From the NCBI RefSeq assembly GCF_025938095.1, contig NZ_JAPCZF010000002.1, forward strand, positions 186,001-250,000: a DNA stretch of 64,000 bases, written 5' to 3'. The position numbers and the translations under genes were made by a program. Origin of the DNA: Novosphingobium sp. JCM 18896. GTDB taxonomy: Bacteria > Pseudomonadota > Alphaproteobacteria > Sphingomonadales > Sphingomonadaceae. The notes beneath the pieces are model-generated. The model did not search any database. It was not told where the DNA came from and saw only the letters and a list, made by a program, of their open reading frames with translations. Position 1 is the stretch's first letter. Every line of letters starts with the position of its first letter. Below, piece after piece: positions 51,191 to 59,471 of the stretch.

Positions 51191-52534
51191 GTGGCATCCG
51201 ACCTTCTCTCGATCGGCAAGAGCGGCGCCCTGGCCGCGCGCACGGCGCTCGACGTCACCGCGCAGAACATCACCAATGCCTCGACCGAAGGCTACATTCG
51301 CCGCTCGGTGCTCCAGGAGGAAGTCTCCTCCGCGGGTGGCGCGGGCCGTGCCGCCGACATCTCGCTCTCGGGCGTGCGCGTCGAGCGCCTGGTCCGCAAC
51401 GCCGACATGTTCCGCCAGGCCGAAGTGCGCCGCACCGGCTCGGACTCGGCGCGCGCCAATGCCGAAGTCAGCGGTCTCGAGAACATCGAGGACGCGCTCG
51501 AGCAGTCGGGCGTCTACAACGCCGTCGTCGGCTTCGAGAGCTCGCTCCAGCAGCTCGCTTCCGATGCGACCGATCCCGCGCTGCGCGCCTCGGTGGTCGA
51601 GAGCGCGCGCACGATGACGCGCACGCTCAACATCGCCTCGCAGAGCCTCGACCAGGCCGGCCAGGGTCTGACGTTCGAGGCGACCGACGGCGTCAATCAG
51701 ATCAACATCCTCTCGGCCGAACTCTCCCGCGTGAACCTGCGTCTGACGCGCGCCGCCGATGCCAGCTCGGACCAGACGACGCTGCTCGACCAGCGCGACC
51801 ACTTGCTCGAGGAAATGAGCAAGTTCGTCGACGTCGCGACGACGTTCAATGCCGACGACACCGTCTCGGTCAAGGTTGGCGGCGTCGACCTCGTCGCCAA
51901 CGGGACCTCCTATCCCTTCGGGCTCAAGACCGCCGCCAACGGCACGATCTCGTTCACGATCAACGGCGATCCGGTCAAGCCGATCTCGGGCTCGCTGGTC
52001 GGCAAGCAACAGGCGCTCGACAAGCTTGACGAGATCCGCACGGGTCTCAACTCGATCGCCAGCGACCTCGCCGCCAAGGTCAACGACATCCAGGACAACG
52101 GCGTCGATCTGAACGGCGCGGTCGGCACCGCGATGTTCGCGGCTTCGTCGGGTACGATGATTACCGCCGCCAACATCAAGCTGAATTTCGAGGACGGCTC
52201 CAAGATCGCCACGGCGCCGGCCGGATCCCCCGCCGGCAGCCGCGACCAGTCGAACCTGGCCGCGCTGATGTCGGGCATTTCCTCGGTCGATCCCGCGGGC
52301 AAGACCGACAAGCTGATCTTCACGATCTCGAGCGCCGTCCAGGGCCGCAAGGTCACGCGCGATGCACTCGACGCGATCGCCTCCACTGCGAAGATCACGC
52401 TCTCGGCCCAGGCCGGCGTCAGCCTCGATAACGAAGCTGCAAACCTTGTGCGCTATCAGCAAGCTTTCCAGGCATCGGGCCGGGTCATGCAGGTCGCGTC
52501 GGAAATCTTCGATTCGATCCTGGGCATCAAGTGA
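51191..52534 (+). CDS. flgK: Flagellar hook-associated protein FlgK (HAP1)
   Basis: The 447-residue protein starts MASDLLSIGKSGALAARTAL with VTAQNITNASTEGYIRRSV, the FlgK opening, and ends with NEAANLVRYQQAFQASGRVM. The middle has LSAELSRVNLRLTRAADAS. It is somewhat shorter than the 550-residue enteric form but has both conserved ends. It links hook and filament. Confidence 0.94.
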   Translation: MASDLLSIGKSGALAARTALDVTAQNITNASTEGYIRRSVLQEEVSSAGGAGRAADISLSGVRVERLVRNADMFRQAEVRRTGSDSARANAEVSGLENIEDALEQSGVYNAVVGFESSLQQLASDATDPALRASVVESARTMTRTLNIASQSLDQAGQGLTFEATDGVNQINILSAELSRVNLRLTRAADASSDQTTLLDQRDHLLEEMSKFVDVATTFNADDTVSVKVGGVDLVANGTSYPFGLKTAANGTISFTINGDPVKPISGSLVGKQQALDKLDEIRTGLNSIASDLAAKVNDIQDNGVDLNGAVGTAMFAASSGTMITAANIKLNFEDGSKIATAPAGSPAGSRDQSNLAALMSGISSVDPAGKTDKLIFTISSAVQGRKVTRDALDAIASTAKITLSAQAGVSLDNEAANLVRYQQAFQASGRVMQVASEIFDSILGIK

Positions 52535-52542
52535 GACCGTAG

Positions 52543-53451
52543 ATGACTTCGATCAGCACCAGCACCGCCGCTTTCTACGATCGTGCCAAGAACGACATCG
52601 GCACGATCCGCAAGCGCGCCGAAACGTTGCAGCAGCAGCTGGGCAGCGGCGACAAGCTCGAGCGCTCGTCGGATGATCCCGTGGCCGCCTCGCGGCTGCG
52701 TATGCTGGCGCGCACCGATAAGCTGTCGAACATCGACGAAAGCAACGCGGGCCGCGCTACTGCCGACCTGACCTTGGCCGATTCCGCGCTCAAGACCTTC
52801 GCCGACTACATCACCAATGCCAAGGTGCTCGCGAACAACGCGGCCAACGGCACGATCACCGACGCGCAGCGCGCCAGCATCGGTTACGAAATCGAACAGA
52901 TTTTCGGCAACCTCATCAACCTGGCGAATTCGCGCGATTCGAACGGTCATGCGCTGTTCGGCGGCGAGAGCTCGGGCGATGCCTATCAGCTCGATGGCAC
53001 GGGTAAACCGCAGTACATCGGCACGGGCACCGCGGGTGACCTCGCACTCGGCGACGGCCAGTCGATCAGCCGCGGCCTGACCGGTCCGCAGATCCTGGGC
53101 ACCGCGCCCAACGACATCCTGACCAAGATCCAGAAGCTCGCTTCCGATCTGCAGACCGGCACCGGTGATCGCCAGAAGATGGCGAACGACGGCATCACGA
53201 TGCTCGAGACCAGCCTCGACCAGATCACCACGAGCTCGACCCTGGTCGGCTCGCGGCTCAACTGGATCGACCTGACCTCCGAGCGCCGCACCAACCTGGG
53301 CGAGCTGCGCGCCGACGAACAGACGCGGATCGGCGCAACCGACTTGCCGTCGACGATCGCCGAGCTGCAGCAGACCATGACCGTTCTCGAAGCCAGCCAG
53401 GCCAGCTTCACCAAGCTGTCGAGCCTCTCGCTGTTCTCGATGCTCAACTGA
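52543..53451 (+). CDS. flgL: Flagellar hook-associated protein FlgL (HAP3)
   Basis: The 302-residue protein has the flagellin-like N-terminal helix (IRKRAETLQQQLGSGDKLER), then SSDDPVAASRLRML. The C-terminal helix is DLPSTIAELQQTMTVLEASQ with SLSLFSML. The order after flgK and the length identify FlgL. It caps the hook-filament junction. motA starts 31 bases later without a separate promoter that I can see. Confidence 0.92.
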   Translation: MTSISTSTAAFYDRAKNDIGTIRKRAETLQQQLGSGDKLERSSDDPVAASRLRMLARTDKLSNIDESNAGRATADLTLADSALKTFADYITNAKVLANNAANGTITDAQRASIGYEIEQIFGNLINLANSRDSNGHALFGGESSGDAYQLDGTGKPQYIGTGTAGDLALGDGQSISRGLTGPQILGTAPNDILTKIQKLASDLQTGTGDRQKMANDGITMLETSLDQITTSSTLVGSRLNWIDLTSERRTNLGELRADEQTRIGATDLPSTIAELQQTMTVLEASQASFTKLSSLSLFSMLN

Positions 53452-53482
53452 CGCATACTGATTTTCCAAGGGGCTTAGTTCA

Positions 53483-54346
53483 ATGTTCGTAGCAGTCGGT
53501 ATCGTCATCCTGCTGGCCATGGTGTTCGGCGGCTTCGCCATCACCGGCGGGTCGCTCGGACCCGTGCTTCACGCCATTCCGCACGAAATGCTGATCATCG
53601 GCGGCGCCGCAGTCGGCGCCATCGTGACCGGCAACTCGATGCACGAACTCAAGGCCTTCGGCGGCGGCTTCATGCGCGCGGCGAAGGGCCCCAAGCACAA
53701 CAAGCAGGATCACATCGACGTCATCATCCTGACGACGCGCCTGATGAAGCTGCTGCGCAGCGAAGGCCCGGTCGCGCTGGAAAGCCACGTCCAGGATCCC
53801 AAGAGCTCGGCGATCTTCGCCGAATTCCCGCGCCTGCTGGCGAACAAGCCGCTGGTCGACCTGATCGCCGACACGCTGACCTTGATCGTCGTCTCGTCGG
53901 GCACGCTCGAAGTCCACGCGGTCGAAGAGGTCATGGACAATGCGATGAAGACGCATTTCCACGAGCTGCACGAACCCCAGCACGCGATCCAGGGCCTGGC
54001 CGACGCGCTTCCGGCACTCGGCATCGTCGCGGCCGTTCTCGGCGTGGTCAAGACCATGGGCTCGATCGACAAGCCGCCGAGCATCCTCGGTGGCATGATC
54101 GGCTCGGCCCTCGTCGGTACCTTCCTCGGGATTCTGCTCGCCTACGGTATCGTCGCGCCCATCGCCGGCCGCCTCAAGCAGGTGAACGAGCAGGACGAGA
54201 TGATCTTCCACGCGGTCAAGCAGGTGATCGTCGCCTCGCTCCACGGCTGGCCCCAGCCGCTGGTCGTCGAGAGCGCCCGCTCGGGCCTGGGCCACGCCTT
54301 CCGTCCGGGTCTCTCGGAACTGCTCGACGCGATGCGGGGACGCTAA
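53483..54346 (+). CDS. motA: Flagellar motor stator protein MotA
   Basis: The 287-residue protein has four transmembrane helices with the MotA pattern: AVGIVILLAMVFGGFAITGG at the start, then GIVAAVLGVVKTMGSIDKPP and GLIGSALVGTFLGILLAYGI-like helix 4. The cytoplasmic loop holds basic and acidic residues that face FliG. With MotB it forms the proton channel driving rotation. motB starts three bases after its stop. Confidence 0.94.
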   Translation: MFVAVGIVILLAMVFGGFAITGGSLGPVLHAIPHEMLIIGGAAVGAIVTGNSMHELKAFGGGFMRAAKGPKHNKQDHIDVIILTTRLMKLLRSEGPVALESHVQDPKSSAIFAEFPRLLANKPLVDLIADTLTLIVVSSGTLEVHAVEEVMDNAMKTHFHELHEPQHAIQGLADALPALGIVAAVLGVVKTMGSIDKPPSILGGMIGSALVGTFLGILLAYGIVAPIAGRLKQVNEQDEMIFHAVKQVIVASLHGWPQPLVVESARSGLGHAFRPGLSELLDAMRGR

Positions 54347-54349
54347 GCC

Positions 54350-55192
54350 ATGGCTGCCGCGAAGAAGGGCGGGAAGCAGGAGCTTCCGCCACCGGTCATC
54401 GTCAAGAAGATCACCATCGTCGCGGGCGGCCACCACGGCGGCGCCTGGAAGGTGGCCTATGCGGACTTCGTGACCGCGATGATGGCCTTCTTCCTGCTGC
54501 TGTGGATTCTCGGCGCCACGACCGAGAAGCAGCGCAAGGGCATCGCCGACTACTTCACGCCGACCCTGGTCAAGCTGCGCGAGAACAGCGCAGGCTCGGG
54601 CGCCGGCCTGCTCGGCGGTTCCTCGGTGACCGACGTCGACAACTATCCGCACCGTGCCGGCCAGACCGGCACCCAGGCCATGACCATCCCCCGCGACGCC
54701 ACCGGCGGTCCGAAGGAAGGCAGCGGCCGCAGCAACCGCGTCAAGAAGATGGAGCAGCAGCTCCAGGAGAAGATGCAGGCGAACGAGGCCCTCAAGCGTC
54801 TCGCCAAGCAGGTCCGCATGGTCGACACCACGCAGGGCATCCGCATCGACCTGGTCGACAATGCCGACTTCTCGATGTTCATGCTCGGCACGACCGTGCT
54901 GACGCCAGACGCCTCGCAGCTGCTCAAGGTGATCGGCGATACCGTCGCACCGCAGGGCGGCGGCCTGACGATCCGCGGGCATACCGATTCGCTGCCGTGG
55001 AAATCGGGCGGCGCCAACAACTGGTCGCTGTCCGCCGGCCGCGCCGAGGCGACCCGCCAGGCGCTGATGCGCTCGGGCATCACCGAGGATCGCTTCCGCC
55101 GGATCGAAGGCGTCGCCGATCGCGAGTTGCTCGTACGCGACAACCCGCAGGATCCGCGCAACCGACGTATATCCATCCTGTTGCAGGATTGA
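54350..55192 (+). CDS. motB: Flagellar motor stator protein MotB
   Basis: The 280-residue protein has one N-terminal helix WKVAYADFVTAMMAFFLLLW with the proton-carrying Asp (about residue 42) and a linker. The C-terminal OmpA-like peptidoglycan-binding domain includes GHTDSLPWKSGGANNWSLS, AGRAEATRQALM and NRRISILL. It anchors the stator. Last gene of the flgG unit; a strong hairpin follows its stop. Confidence 0.95.
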   Translation: MAAAKKGGKQELPPPVIVKKITIVAGGHHGGAWKVAYADFVTAMMAFFLLLWILGATTEKQRKGIADYFTPTLVKLRENSAGSGAGLLGGSSVTDVDNYPHRAGQTGTQAMTIPRDATGGPKEGSGRSNRVKKMEQQLQEKMQANEALKRLAKQVRMVDTTQGIRIDLVDNADFSMFMLGTTVLTPDASQLLKVIGDTVAPQGGGLTIRGHTDSLPWKSGGANNWSLSAGRAEATRQALMRSGITEDRFRRIEGVADRELLVRDNPQDPRNRRISILLQD

Positions 55193-55200
55193 TTGCCCCT

Positions 55201-55226
55201 CCCCCCGAGGCCACGGCTTCGGGGGG
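55201..55226 (+). terminator. Hairpin after motB
   Basis: CCCCCCGA and TCGGGGGG pair around a short loop (GGCCACGGCT). No T-run follows, but stem strength and position at the end of the flagellar unit suggest a terminator. Confidence 0.6.
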
Positions 55227-55266
55227 ACCCCCTTGCCAGTCCCGACACCACTCCTAGATTCGGGCG

Positions 55267-56313
55267 ATGACCTGGATCGCCGAGCTTGGACTGTCGCTTC
55301 CCCTGATCCAGGCGCCCATGGCGGGCACCTCTACCCCCGAACTCGCCGCAGCCGTCGCGAACGCCGGCGCGCTCGGTTCGATCGCGGTCGGCGCGACCGA
55401 TGCCGCCGGCGCCGCGGCGATGATCGCCCGCACCCGCGCGCTGACCGCGCGACCGTTCAACGTGAACCTCTTCGTCCACGCCACGCCGCAGGCCGATGCC
55501 GCGCGCGAAGCCGCCTGGCTGGCCGAGCTGGCACCGCTGTTCGCACGCTACGGCGCGACGCCGCCGGCCGGGCTGCGCACGATCTACCAGAGCTTCAATG
55601 ACGACGACGCCATGCTGGCCTTGCTGGTCGAGCAGGCGCCGCCAGTGGTCAGCTTTCATTTCGGCCTGCCCGATGCCGCACGGATCGCCGCGCTCAAGGC
55701 GGCGGGCTGCACGCTGATCGCCACGGCCACGAGCCTCGCCGAAGCCGCCGCGTGCAAGGCCGCGGGGATCGACGCCCTGGTCGCACAGGGATGGGAGGCC
55801 GGTGGTCATCGCGGCGTGTTCGATCCCGATGTCCCCGACGACCGGCTCGGCACTTTCGCACTCACGCGCCTGCTCGTCACGCAGGCCGGGCTGCCGGTCA
55901 TCGCCGCGGGCGGGATCATGGACGGCCAGGGCATCCGCGCCGCGCTCGATCTCGGCGCCGTGGCGGCGCAGCTCGGCACGGCCTTCGTCCGCTGTCCCGA
56001 GAGCAGCACCGACGAGGCCTATCGCCAGGCCATGGCCGGCGACGCGGCCGAGCATACGGTGATGACCCGCGCGATCTCGGGCCGGCCCGCGCGCTGCCTG
56101 GCCAACCGCTTCACCGCCTGGGACGCCGAAGCCGATCGGAGGCCGCCCGCCTACCCGATCGCCTATGATGCGGGCAAAGCGCTCAACCTCGCGGCCAAGA
56201 CGACGGGCGAGCATGGCTTCGGCGCGCAATGGGCGGGACAGGGCGCGCCGCTGAGCCGGGCGCTGCCCGCCGCAGAACTCGTCGCACGGCTGGCCGAGGA
56301 GGCCGGACTGTAA
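55267..56313 (+). CDS. NAD(P)H-dependent flavin oxidoreductase/nitronate monooxygenase
   Basis: The 348-residue TIM-barrel flavoprotein of the YrpB/nitronate-monooxygenase (2-nitropropane dioxygenase) family has [20 protein letters not shown] at the start. Later come [13 protein letters not shown] and [20 protein letters not shown], the FMN phosphate-binding segment. It may detoxify alkyl nitronates. It is a stand-alone gene in the metabolic insert between flagellar units. Confidence 0.9.
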   Translation: MTWIAELGLSLPLIQAPMAGTSTPELAAAVANAGALGSIAVGATDAAGAAAMIARTRALTARPFNVNLFVHATPQADAAREAAWLAELAPLFARYGATPPAGLRTIYQSFNDDDAMLALLVEQAPPVVSFHFGLPDAARIAALKAAGCTLIATATSLAEAAACKAAGIDALVAQGWEAGGHRGVFDPDVPDDRLGTFALTRLLVTQAGLPVIAAGGIMDGQGIRAALDLGAVAAQLGTAFVRCPESSTDEAYRQAMAGDAAEHTVMTRAISGRPARCLANRFTAWDAEADRRPPAYPIAYDAGKALNLAAKTTGEHGFGAQWAGQGAPLSRALPAAELVARLAEEAGL

Positions 56314-56334
56314 TCGGAGAGATTGCCTGCCGCG

Positions 56335-56365
56335 CCATATAGGGGTAGGGGGTACCCCTATATGG
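56335..56365. promoter_or_regulatory. Operator palindrome for the DmeR/RcnR-type regulator
   Basis: Two perfect 13-base arms (CCATATAGGGGTA and TACCCCTATATGG) flank GGGGG. G/C-tract flanked by AT-rich inverted arms is the operator type bound by RcnR/CsoR-family proteins. It overlaps the regulator's start codon (56362-56364), so binding would directly block transcription or translation of dmeR-dmeF. Confidence 0.8.
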
Positions 56366-56637
56366 GACATCTTTCGGACAAGAGCGCGGATCTGCTGCCG
56401 CGCGTACGCAGGATCGCGGGCCAGGTCGGCGCGATCGAGCGAGCACTGACCGCCGACGCGAGCTGCGGCGACGTGCTGCACCTCGTTGCCGCCGTGCGCG
56501 GCGCGGTGAACGGGCTGCTCGACGAGATCATCGTCGATCATCTCGATCAGCATGTCGCCCTGCCGGGGCTCAGCGACGCCGAGCGCGCCGCGGGCGCCGA
56601 AGAGCTGATGGCGGTGATCCGCCGCTACGCGAAATGA
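56362..56637 (+). CDS. dmeR: Metal-sensing repressor, RcnR/DmeR type (CsoR family)
   Basis: The 91-residue all-helical protein has His3 (MGHLSD), Cys35 (ADASCGDVLH), His60 and His64 (IIVDHLDQH). These are exactly the positions that bind Ni(II)/Co(II) in E. coli RcnR. The N-terminal half (LPRVRRIAGQVGAIERAL) is the CsoR/RcnR DNA-binding helix. Start at 56362 is supported by this numbering; no clear ribosome-binding site precedes it, and the operator covers it. The ATGA overlap with the transporter gene shows coupling. Metal: cobalt/nickel by inference. Confidence 0.88.
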   Translation: MGHLSDKSADLLPRVRRIAGQVGAIERALTADASCGDVLHLVAAVRGAVNGLLDEIIVDHLDQHVALPGLSDAERAAGAEELMAVIRRYAK

Positions 56638-57590
56638 GCGCGACGATGATCCCCGTTCCCGGTCATGCGCCCGACCACGATCACGTCTTCCTCGCCGCCG
56701 CGCACGACGATCATGCGCGCCGCACGCGCTGGGTCGTGGTGCTGACCGCGCTGATGATGGTCGGCGAGATCCTGGCCGGCTACTGGACCGGTTCGATGGC
56801 GCTGCTCGCCGACGGCTTCCACATGGCGACGCACGCCGGCGCGCTCGCGGTGGCCGCGGCAGCCTATGCCTATGCCCGGCGGCATGCGCGCGATCCGGGC
56901 TTCAGCTTCGGCACGGGCAAGGTCGGCGATCTCGCCGGTTTCGCGTCGGCCATGGCACTGGGGCTGATCGCGCTCGGCATCGGCGTGGAATCGGTCATGC
57001 GCCTGTTCGCGCCGATCACGGTCGCTTTCGGCGAGGCGACCCTGATCGCCGTCGTCGGTCTGGCGGTGAACCTGATCAGCGCCGCGCTGCTCTCGGGCGG
57101 CCACCATCACCACCACCACCACCACCACCACCATGGACATGGCCATGATCACGGGCATCACCACGGCCATTCGCATGGCGGCGACAACAATCTGCGCTCG
57201 GCCTATGTCCACGTCCTCGCGGACGCGCTGACCTCGGTCCTGGCGATCGCCGCGCTGCTGGCGGGGCGCTATCTCGGCTGGCAGTGGATGGACCCCGTCA
57301 TGGGCCTGGTCGGCGCCGTGGTCATCGCCCGCTGGTCCTGGACCTTGATGCGCGACACCGCCGCGGTGCTGCTCGACCGCACCGACGATCACGTCGCCGA
57401 AGAGGTGCGCGAACTGGTCGAGGCGCCGGGCGATGCACGGCTCGCCGATCTCCACGTCTGGCGCGTCGGCCCCGAGGCCCATGCCGCGATCGTCAGCGTC
57501 GTCGCGCAGGCCGGGGTCACGCGCGACACCATTAGCGCGCGGCTCGCGCCGGTCCACGAACTGGCGCACGTCACCATCGAGTGCCGCTGA
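56634..57590 (+). CDS. dmeF: Cation diffusion facilitator DmeF (Co/Ni/Zn efflux)
   Basis: The 318-residue CDF protein has six membrane helices with GSMALLADGFHMATHAGALA (metal site D and H) and AYVHVLADALTSVLAIAALL. Between helices four and five lies a His-rich loop with 11 consecutive His codons (57102-57134) followed by GHGHDHGHHHGHSHG. The layout and the neighbouring RcnR-type regulator match the DmeR-DmeF system of rhizobia, which exports cobalt and nickel. Metal choice here is inferred. Confidence 0.9.
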   Translation: MSATMIPVPGHAPDHDHVFLAAAHDDHARRTRWVVVLTALMMVGEILAGYWTGSMALLADGFHMATHAGALAVAAAAYAYARRHARDPGFSFGTGKVGDLAGFASAMALGLIALGIGVESVMRLFAPITVAFGEATLIAVVGLAVNLISAALLSGGHHHHHHHHHHHGHGHDHGHHHGHSHGGDNNLRSAYVHVLADALTSVLAIAALLAGRYLGWQWMDPVMGLVGAVVIARWSWTLMRDTAAVLLDRTDDHVAEEVRELVEAPGDARLADLHVWRVGPEAHAAIVSVVAQAGVTRDTISARLAPVHELAHVTIECR

Positions 57591-57661
57591 CCGCGCGACC
57601 GCTCATGCTTGCCCACGGGCATCGGTGATCTATCCTGCTCGGCAAACGAGGGAGAGACACG

Positions 57662-58087
57662 ATGGCCAACACGGGCCCGCTGGAAGACCGCCTGCTGATC
57701 CGCGAACTCTACGGGCTCTACGGCGATGCCAGTTGCCGCGGTGATCGCGAGGCCTGGAACGCCTGCTTCACCGAGGCTGGCGAATGGAACTCGCACATGT
57801 TCGCCTGCGCCGGCGCCGCCGCGCGGCGCGCCGAATGGGACAAGCTCTGGGCCGATTGGGAAGCGGTCGCATTCTGGGGCGAGATCGGCTGGATCCGCGT
57901 CGAGGGTAATGGCGCGACCGCGCGGTCCTATGCGCGCGAGATCGTCCAGCTCAAGTCCGGCGGCCTGTTCAAGCTGTTCGGCAGCTACGACGATGCGCTG
58001 GTCCGTCAGGACGGAACCTGGCGGTTCAGCAAGCGCACCTATGCGCCGATGATCCTCGAGGCGCCGGAGGGCCCGTTGGCGGGTTAA
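57662..58087 (+). CDS. NTF2/SnoaL-like protein
   Basis: The 141-residue protein has the alpha+beta cone fold pattern: LEDRLLIRELYGLYGDASCR, then DREAWNACFTEAGEWNSHMF and a beta half ending TWRFSKRTYAPMILE. GAGGGAGAG precedes the ATG. Substrate or partner unknown. It is the last gene before the fliC-side RNA modules. Confidence 0.75.
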   Translation: MANTGPLEDRLLIRELYGLYGDASCRGDREAWNACFTEAGEWNSHMFACAGAAARRAEWDKLWADWEAVAFWGEIGWIRVEGNGATARSYAREIVQLKSGGLFKLFGSYDDALVRQDGTWRFSKRTYAPMILEAPEGPLAG

Positions 58088-58098
58088 CCTTTGCCGGC

Positions 58099-58158
58099 AA
58101 AAGAAAGAGCCCGGTGGTCATGGCGGCCACCGAGCTCGAGTGCCGGGAAGGGACCGGC
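58099..58158 (-). ncRNA. Candidate small RNA B (downstream of fliC)
   Basis: On the minus strand, hairpin GCCGG-TCCCTTC-CCGGC (58158-58142) is followed by a terminator hairpin (58137-58107, stem GAGCTCGGTGG/CCACCGGGCTC) and TTTCTTTT. The order and the TCCCTTC loop match module A, so the two look like paralogous small RNAs or processed pieces of the fliC 3' region. No own promoter identified. Confidence 0.5.
58107..58137 (-). terminator. Rho-independent terminator of small RNA candidate B
   Basis: Long GC-rich stem with a short loop followed on the minus strand by TTTCTTTT (plus-strand AAAAGAAA at 58099-58106). Confidence 0.65.
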
Positions 58159-58216
58159 TTTGTCCTGTCGATCTTCTGCTTCCGACGAGAACGCGGGAAC
58201 TAGTCGCGTCCGGATG

Positions 58217-58287
58217 AAGGAAACGAGAGCCCGGCGGATCATGGCTGTGACGCCGGGCTCTCATGTTTCGCGGGGAAGGGACCCGCG
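58217..58287 (-). ncRNA. Candidate small RNA A (downstream of fliC)
   Basis: On the minus strand, hairpin CGCGGG-TCCCTTC-CCCGCG (58287-58269) is followed by a terminator with a 12-base perfect stem (58262-58225) and GTTTCCTT. It begins about 55 bases after the fliC stop. Loop sequence and module order repeat in candidate B. Confidence 0.5.
58225..58262 (-). terminator. Rho-independent terminator after fliC (module A)
   Basis: GAGAGCCCGGCG and CGCCGGGCTCTC form a perfect 12-base stem with a 14-base loop, followed on the minus strand by GTTTCCTT. It would end fliC transcripts. Confidence 0.75.
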
Positions 58288-58341
58288 GCAGTCGATCAAT
58301 CGGTTATGTAGTCGTTAAGGTATTCAGTCTCGTCGGTGCTC

Positions 58342-59166
58342 TTAGCGGAGCAGCGAGAGGACGCCCTGGGCCGACTGGTTGGCCTGCGAGAGCATGGCCG
58401 TCGAAGCCTGGCTGACGATCTGGGCCTTGGCGAGCGCGGTCGTTTCGGCCGAGTAGTCGGCGTCTTCGATGCGGCTGCGGGCGTCCGACAGGTTCGTCAC
58501 GTTGTTGGTCAGGTTGTTGACCGCCGATTCCAGACGGCTCTGGCTGGCACCCAGCGAGGCGCGGGTCGTGTTGATCGCGGCGAGCGCGGTGTCGACGTTG
58601 CCGATCGTGGTACCGGCAGCCGAAGCGCTCGAAACGTCGAGGGCCGAAGCATTGACCTTGGTGCCGTCGATGCCCTTGATCTTCAGGTCGATCGTGTTGC
58701 CCGAGTCCGAACCGGCCTGGATGGTCACCTGGACCGAACCGGTCGAGGTCTTGTCGAACAGCGTCACGCCGTTGAACTTGGTGTTGGTCAGGATGTCGTC
58801 GATCTGCGAGGTCAGTTCGGTGACTTCGGCCTGCAGGTTGGTGCGGTCCGACGACTGGTAGGTGCCCGACTTCGACTGGATCGACAGTTCACGAACGCGC
58901 TGCAGCATGTTGGTGACTTCGTTCAGCGCGCCGTCGGCGGTCTGAGCGAGGGCGATGCCGTCGTTGGCGTTGCGGATGGCCTGCGTCATGCCGCGGACCT
59001 GCGAGGTCATGGTCGTGGCGATCGCGAGACCGGCCGCGTCGTCCTTGGCGCTGTTGATGCGCTTGCCGGTCGACAGACGCTCCATCGCGTTGCCCAGAGC
59101 CTTGGCGGCCGAGTTACCGGCGTTAGCCGCTTTCATCGCGCCGATGTTGGTGTTGATAACTGCCAT
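58342..59166 (-). CDS. fliC: Flagellin FliC
   Basis: The 274-residue flagellin opens [20 protein letters not shown] with the D0/D1 helix pattern and [20 protein letters not shown]. The C-terminus [20 protein letters not shown] and the final QGVLSLLR are universal flagellin segments. The variable middle is short (about residues 125-215), typical for alphaproteobacteria. The ATG at 59166 is chosen; the open frame extends 41 residues but that part is promoter. Monocistronic, on the strand opposite to the activator operon. Confidence 0.97.
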   Translation of the reverse strand: MAVINTNIGAMKAANAGNSAAKALGNAMERLSTGKRINSAKDDAAGLAIATTMTSQVRGMTQAIRNANDGIALAQTADGALNEVTNMLQRVRELSIQSKSGTYQSSDRTNLQAEVTELTSQIDDILTNTKFNGVTLFDKTSTGSVQVTIQAGSDSGNTIDLKIKGIDGTKVNASALDVSSASAAGTTIGNVDTALAAINTTRASLGASQSRLESAVNNLTNNVTNLSDARSRIEDADYSAETTALAKAQIVSQASTAMLSQANQSAQGVLSLLR

Positions 59167-59235
59167 GTCAAACTCCCGTAAGTAGACCCGAATGGGGGTG
59201 CCGCCCGAGTGCATTCGATGCGGCTGCCAGGAGCT

Positions 59236-59262
59236 AGAGCGGCAAGCGGAAGCGGAAATTAA
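59236..59262 (-). promoter_or_regulatory. Sigma-28-like promoter of fliC
   Basis: Minus strand TTAA-N15-GCCGCTCT: -35 agrees with TAAA at three of four bases, -10 with GCCGATAA at GCCG plus one further base. The start point would give a leader of about 60 bases. FliA is encoded in this window. The -10 half differs enough to keep this tentative. Confidence 0.55.
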
Positions 59263-59273
59263 GTGCCGCTTTT

Positions 59274-59290
59274 TTTGCCGGTGCGGCAAA
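59274..59290. promoter_or_regulatory. TTGCCG/CGGCAA palindrome 1 (fliC/activator region)
   Basis: TTTGCCG-GTG-CGGCAAA, perfect, just upstream of the fliC -35 element. Arms are the reverse polarity of the flgB palindrome. Confidence 0.6.
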
Positions 59291-59340
59291 TCGTTGCCGG
59301 GGCCTTCCCCCTCGCGCGAGCCTTATATGGGCGGAAACAC

Positions 59341-59359
59341 GCTTGCCGGTCCGGCAAGC
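59341..59359. promoter_or_regulatory. TTGCCG/CGGCAA palindrome 2 (fliC/activator region)
   Basis: GCTTGCCG-GTC-CGGCAAGC, perfect eight-base arms, three bases from palindrome 3, in the 305-base gap between fliC and the activator. Confidence 0.6.
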
Positions 59360-59361
59360 CC

Positions 59362-59379
59362 TTGCCGAAAAAACGGCAA
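59362..59379. promoter_or_regulatory. TTGCCG/CGGCAA palindrome 3 (fliC/activator region)
   Basis: TTGCCG-AAAAAA-CGGCAA, nearest to the activator gene, with A-tract spacer. A further half-site (TTTTTGCCG, 59415-59423) follows. The remainder of the gap holds no gene. Confidence 0.55.
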
Positions 59380-59471
59380 AATAGGGGAAAACACGTAGCC
59401 TTAAATTACCAATGTTTTTGCCGTCCGTGCGCGAAAGAGGGTTACGCAAGATGGTTAATCCGAGGGTAAAG

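Noticed and set aside
57102-57134. Poly-His run as a cloning tag or vector remnant
   Set aside because: It lies inside a conserved CDF transporter where His-rich loops are normal, and mixes CAC and CAT codons.
59190-59300. Sigma-54 promoter for fliC
   Set aside because: A GGCAC element is present but the -12 reads TTCC instead of TTGC; the sigma-28-like match fits better.
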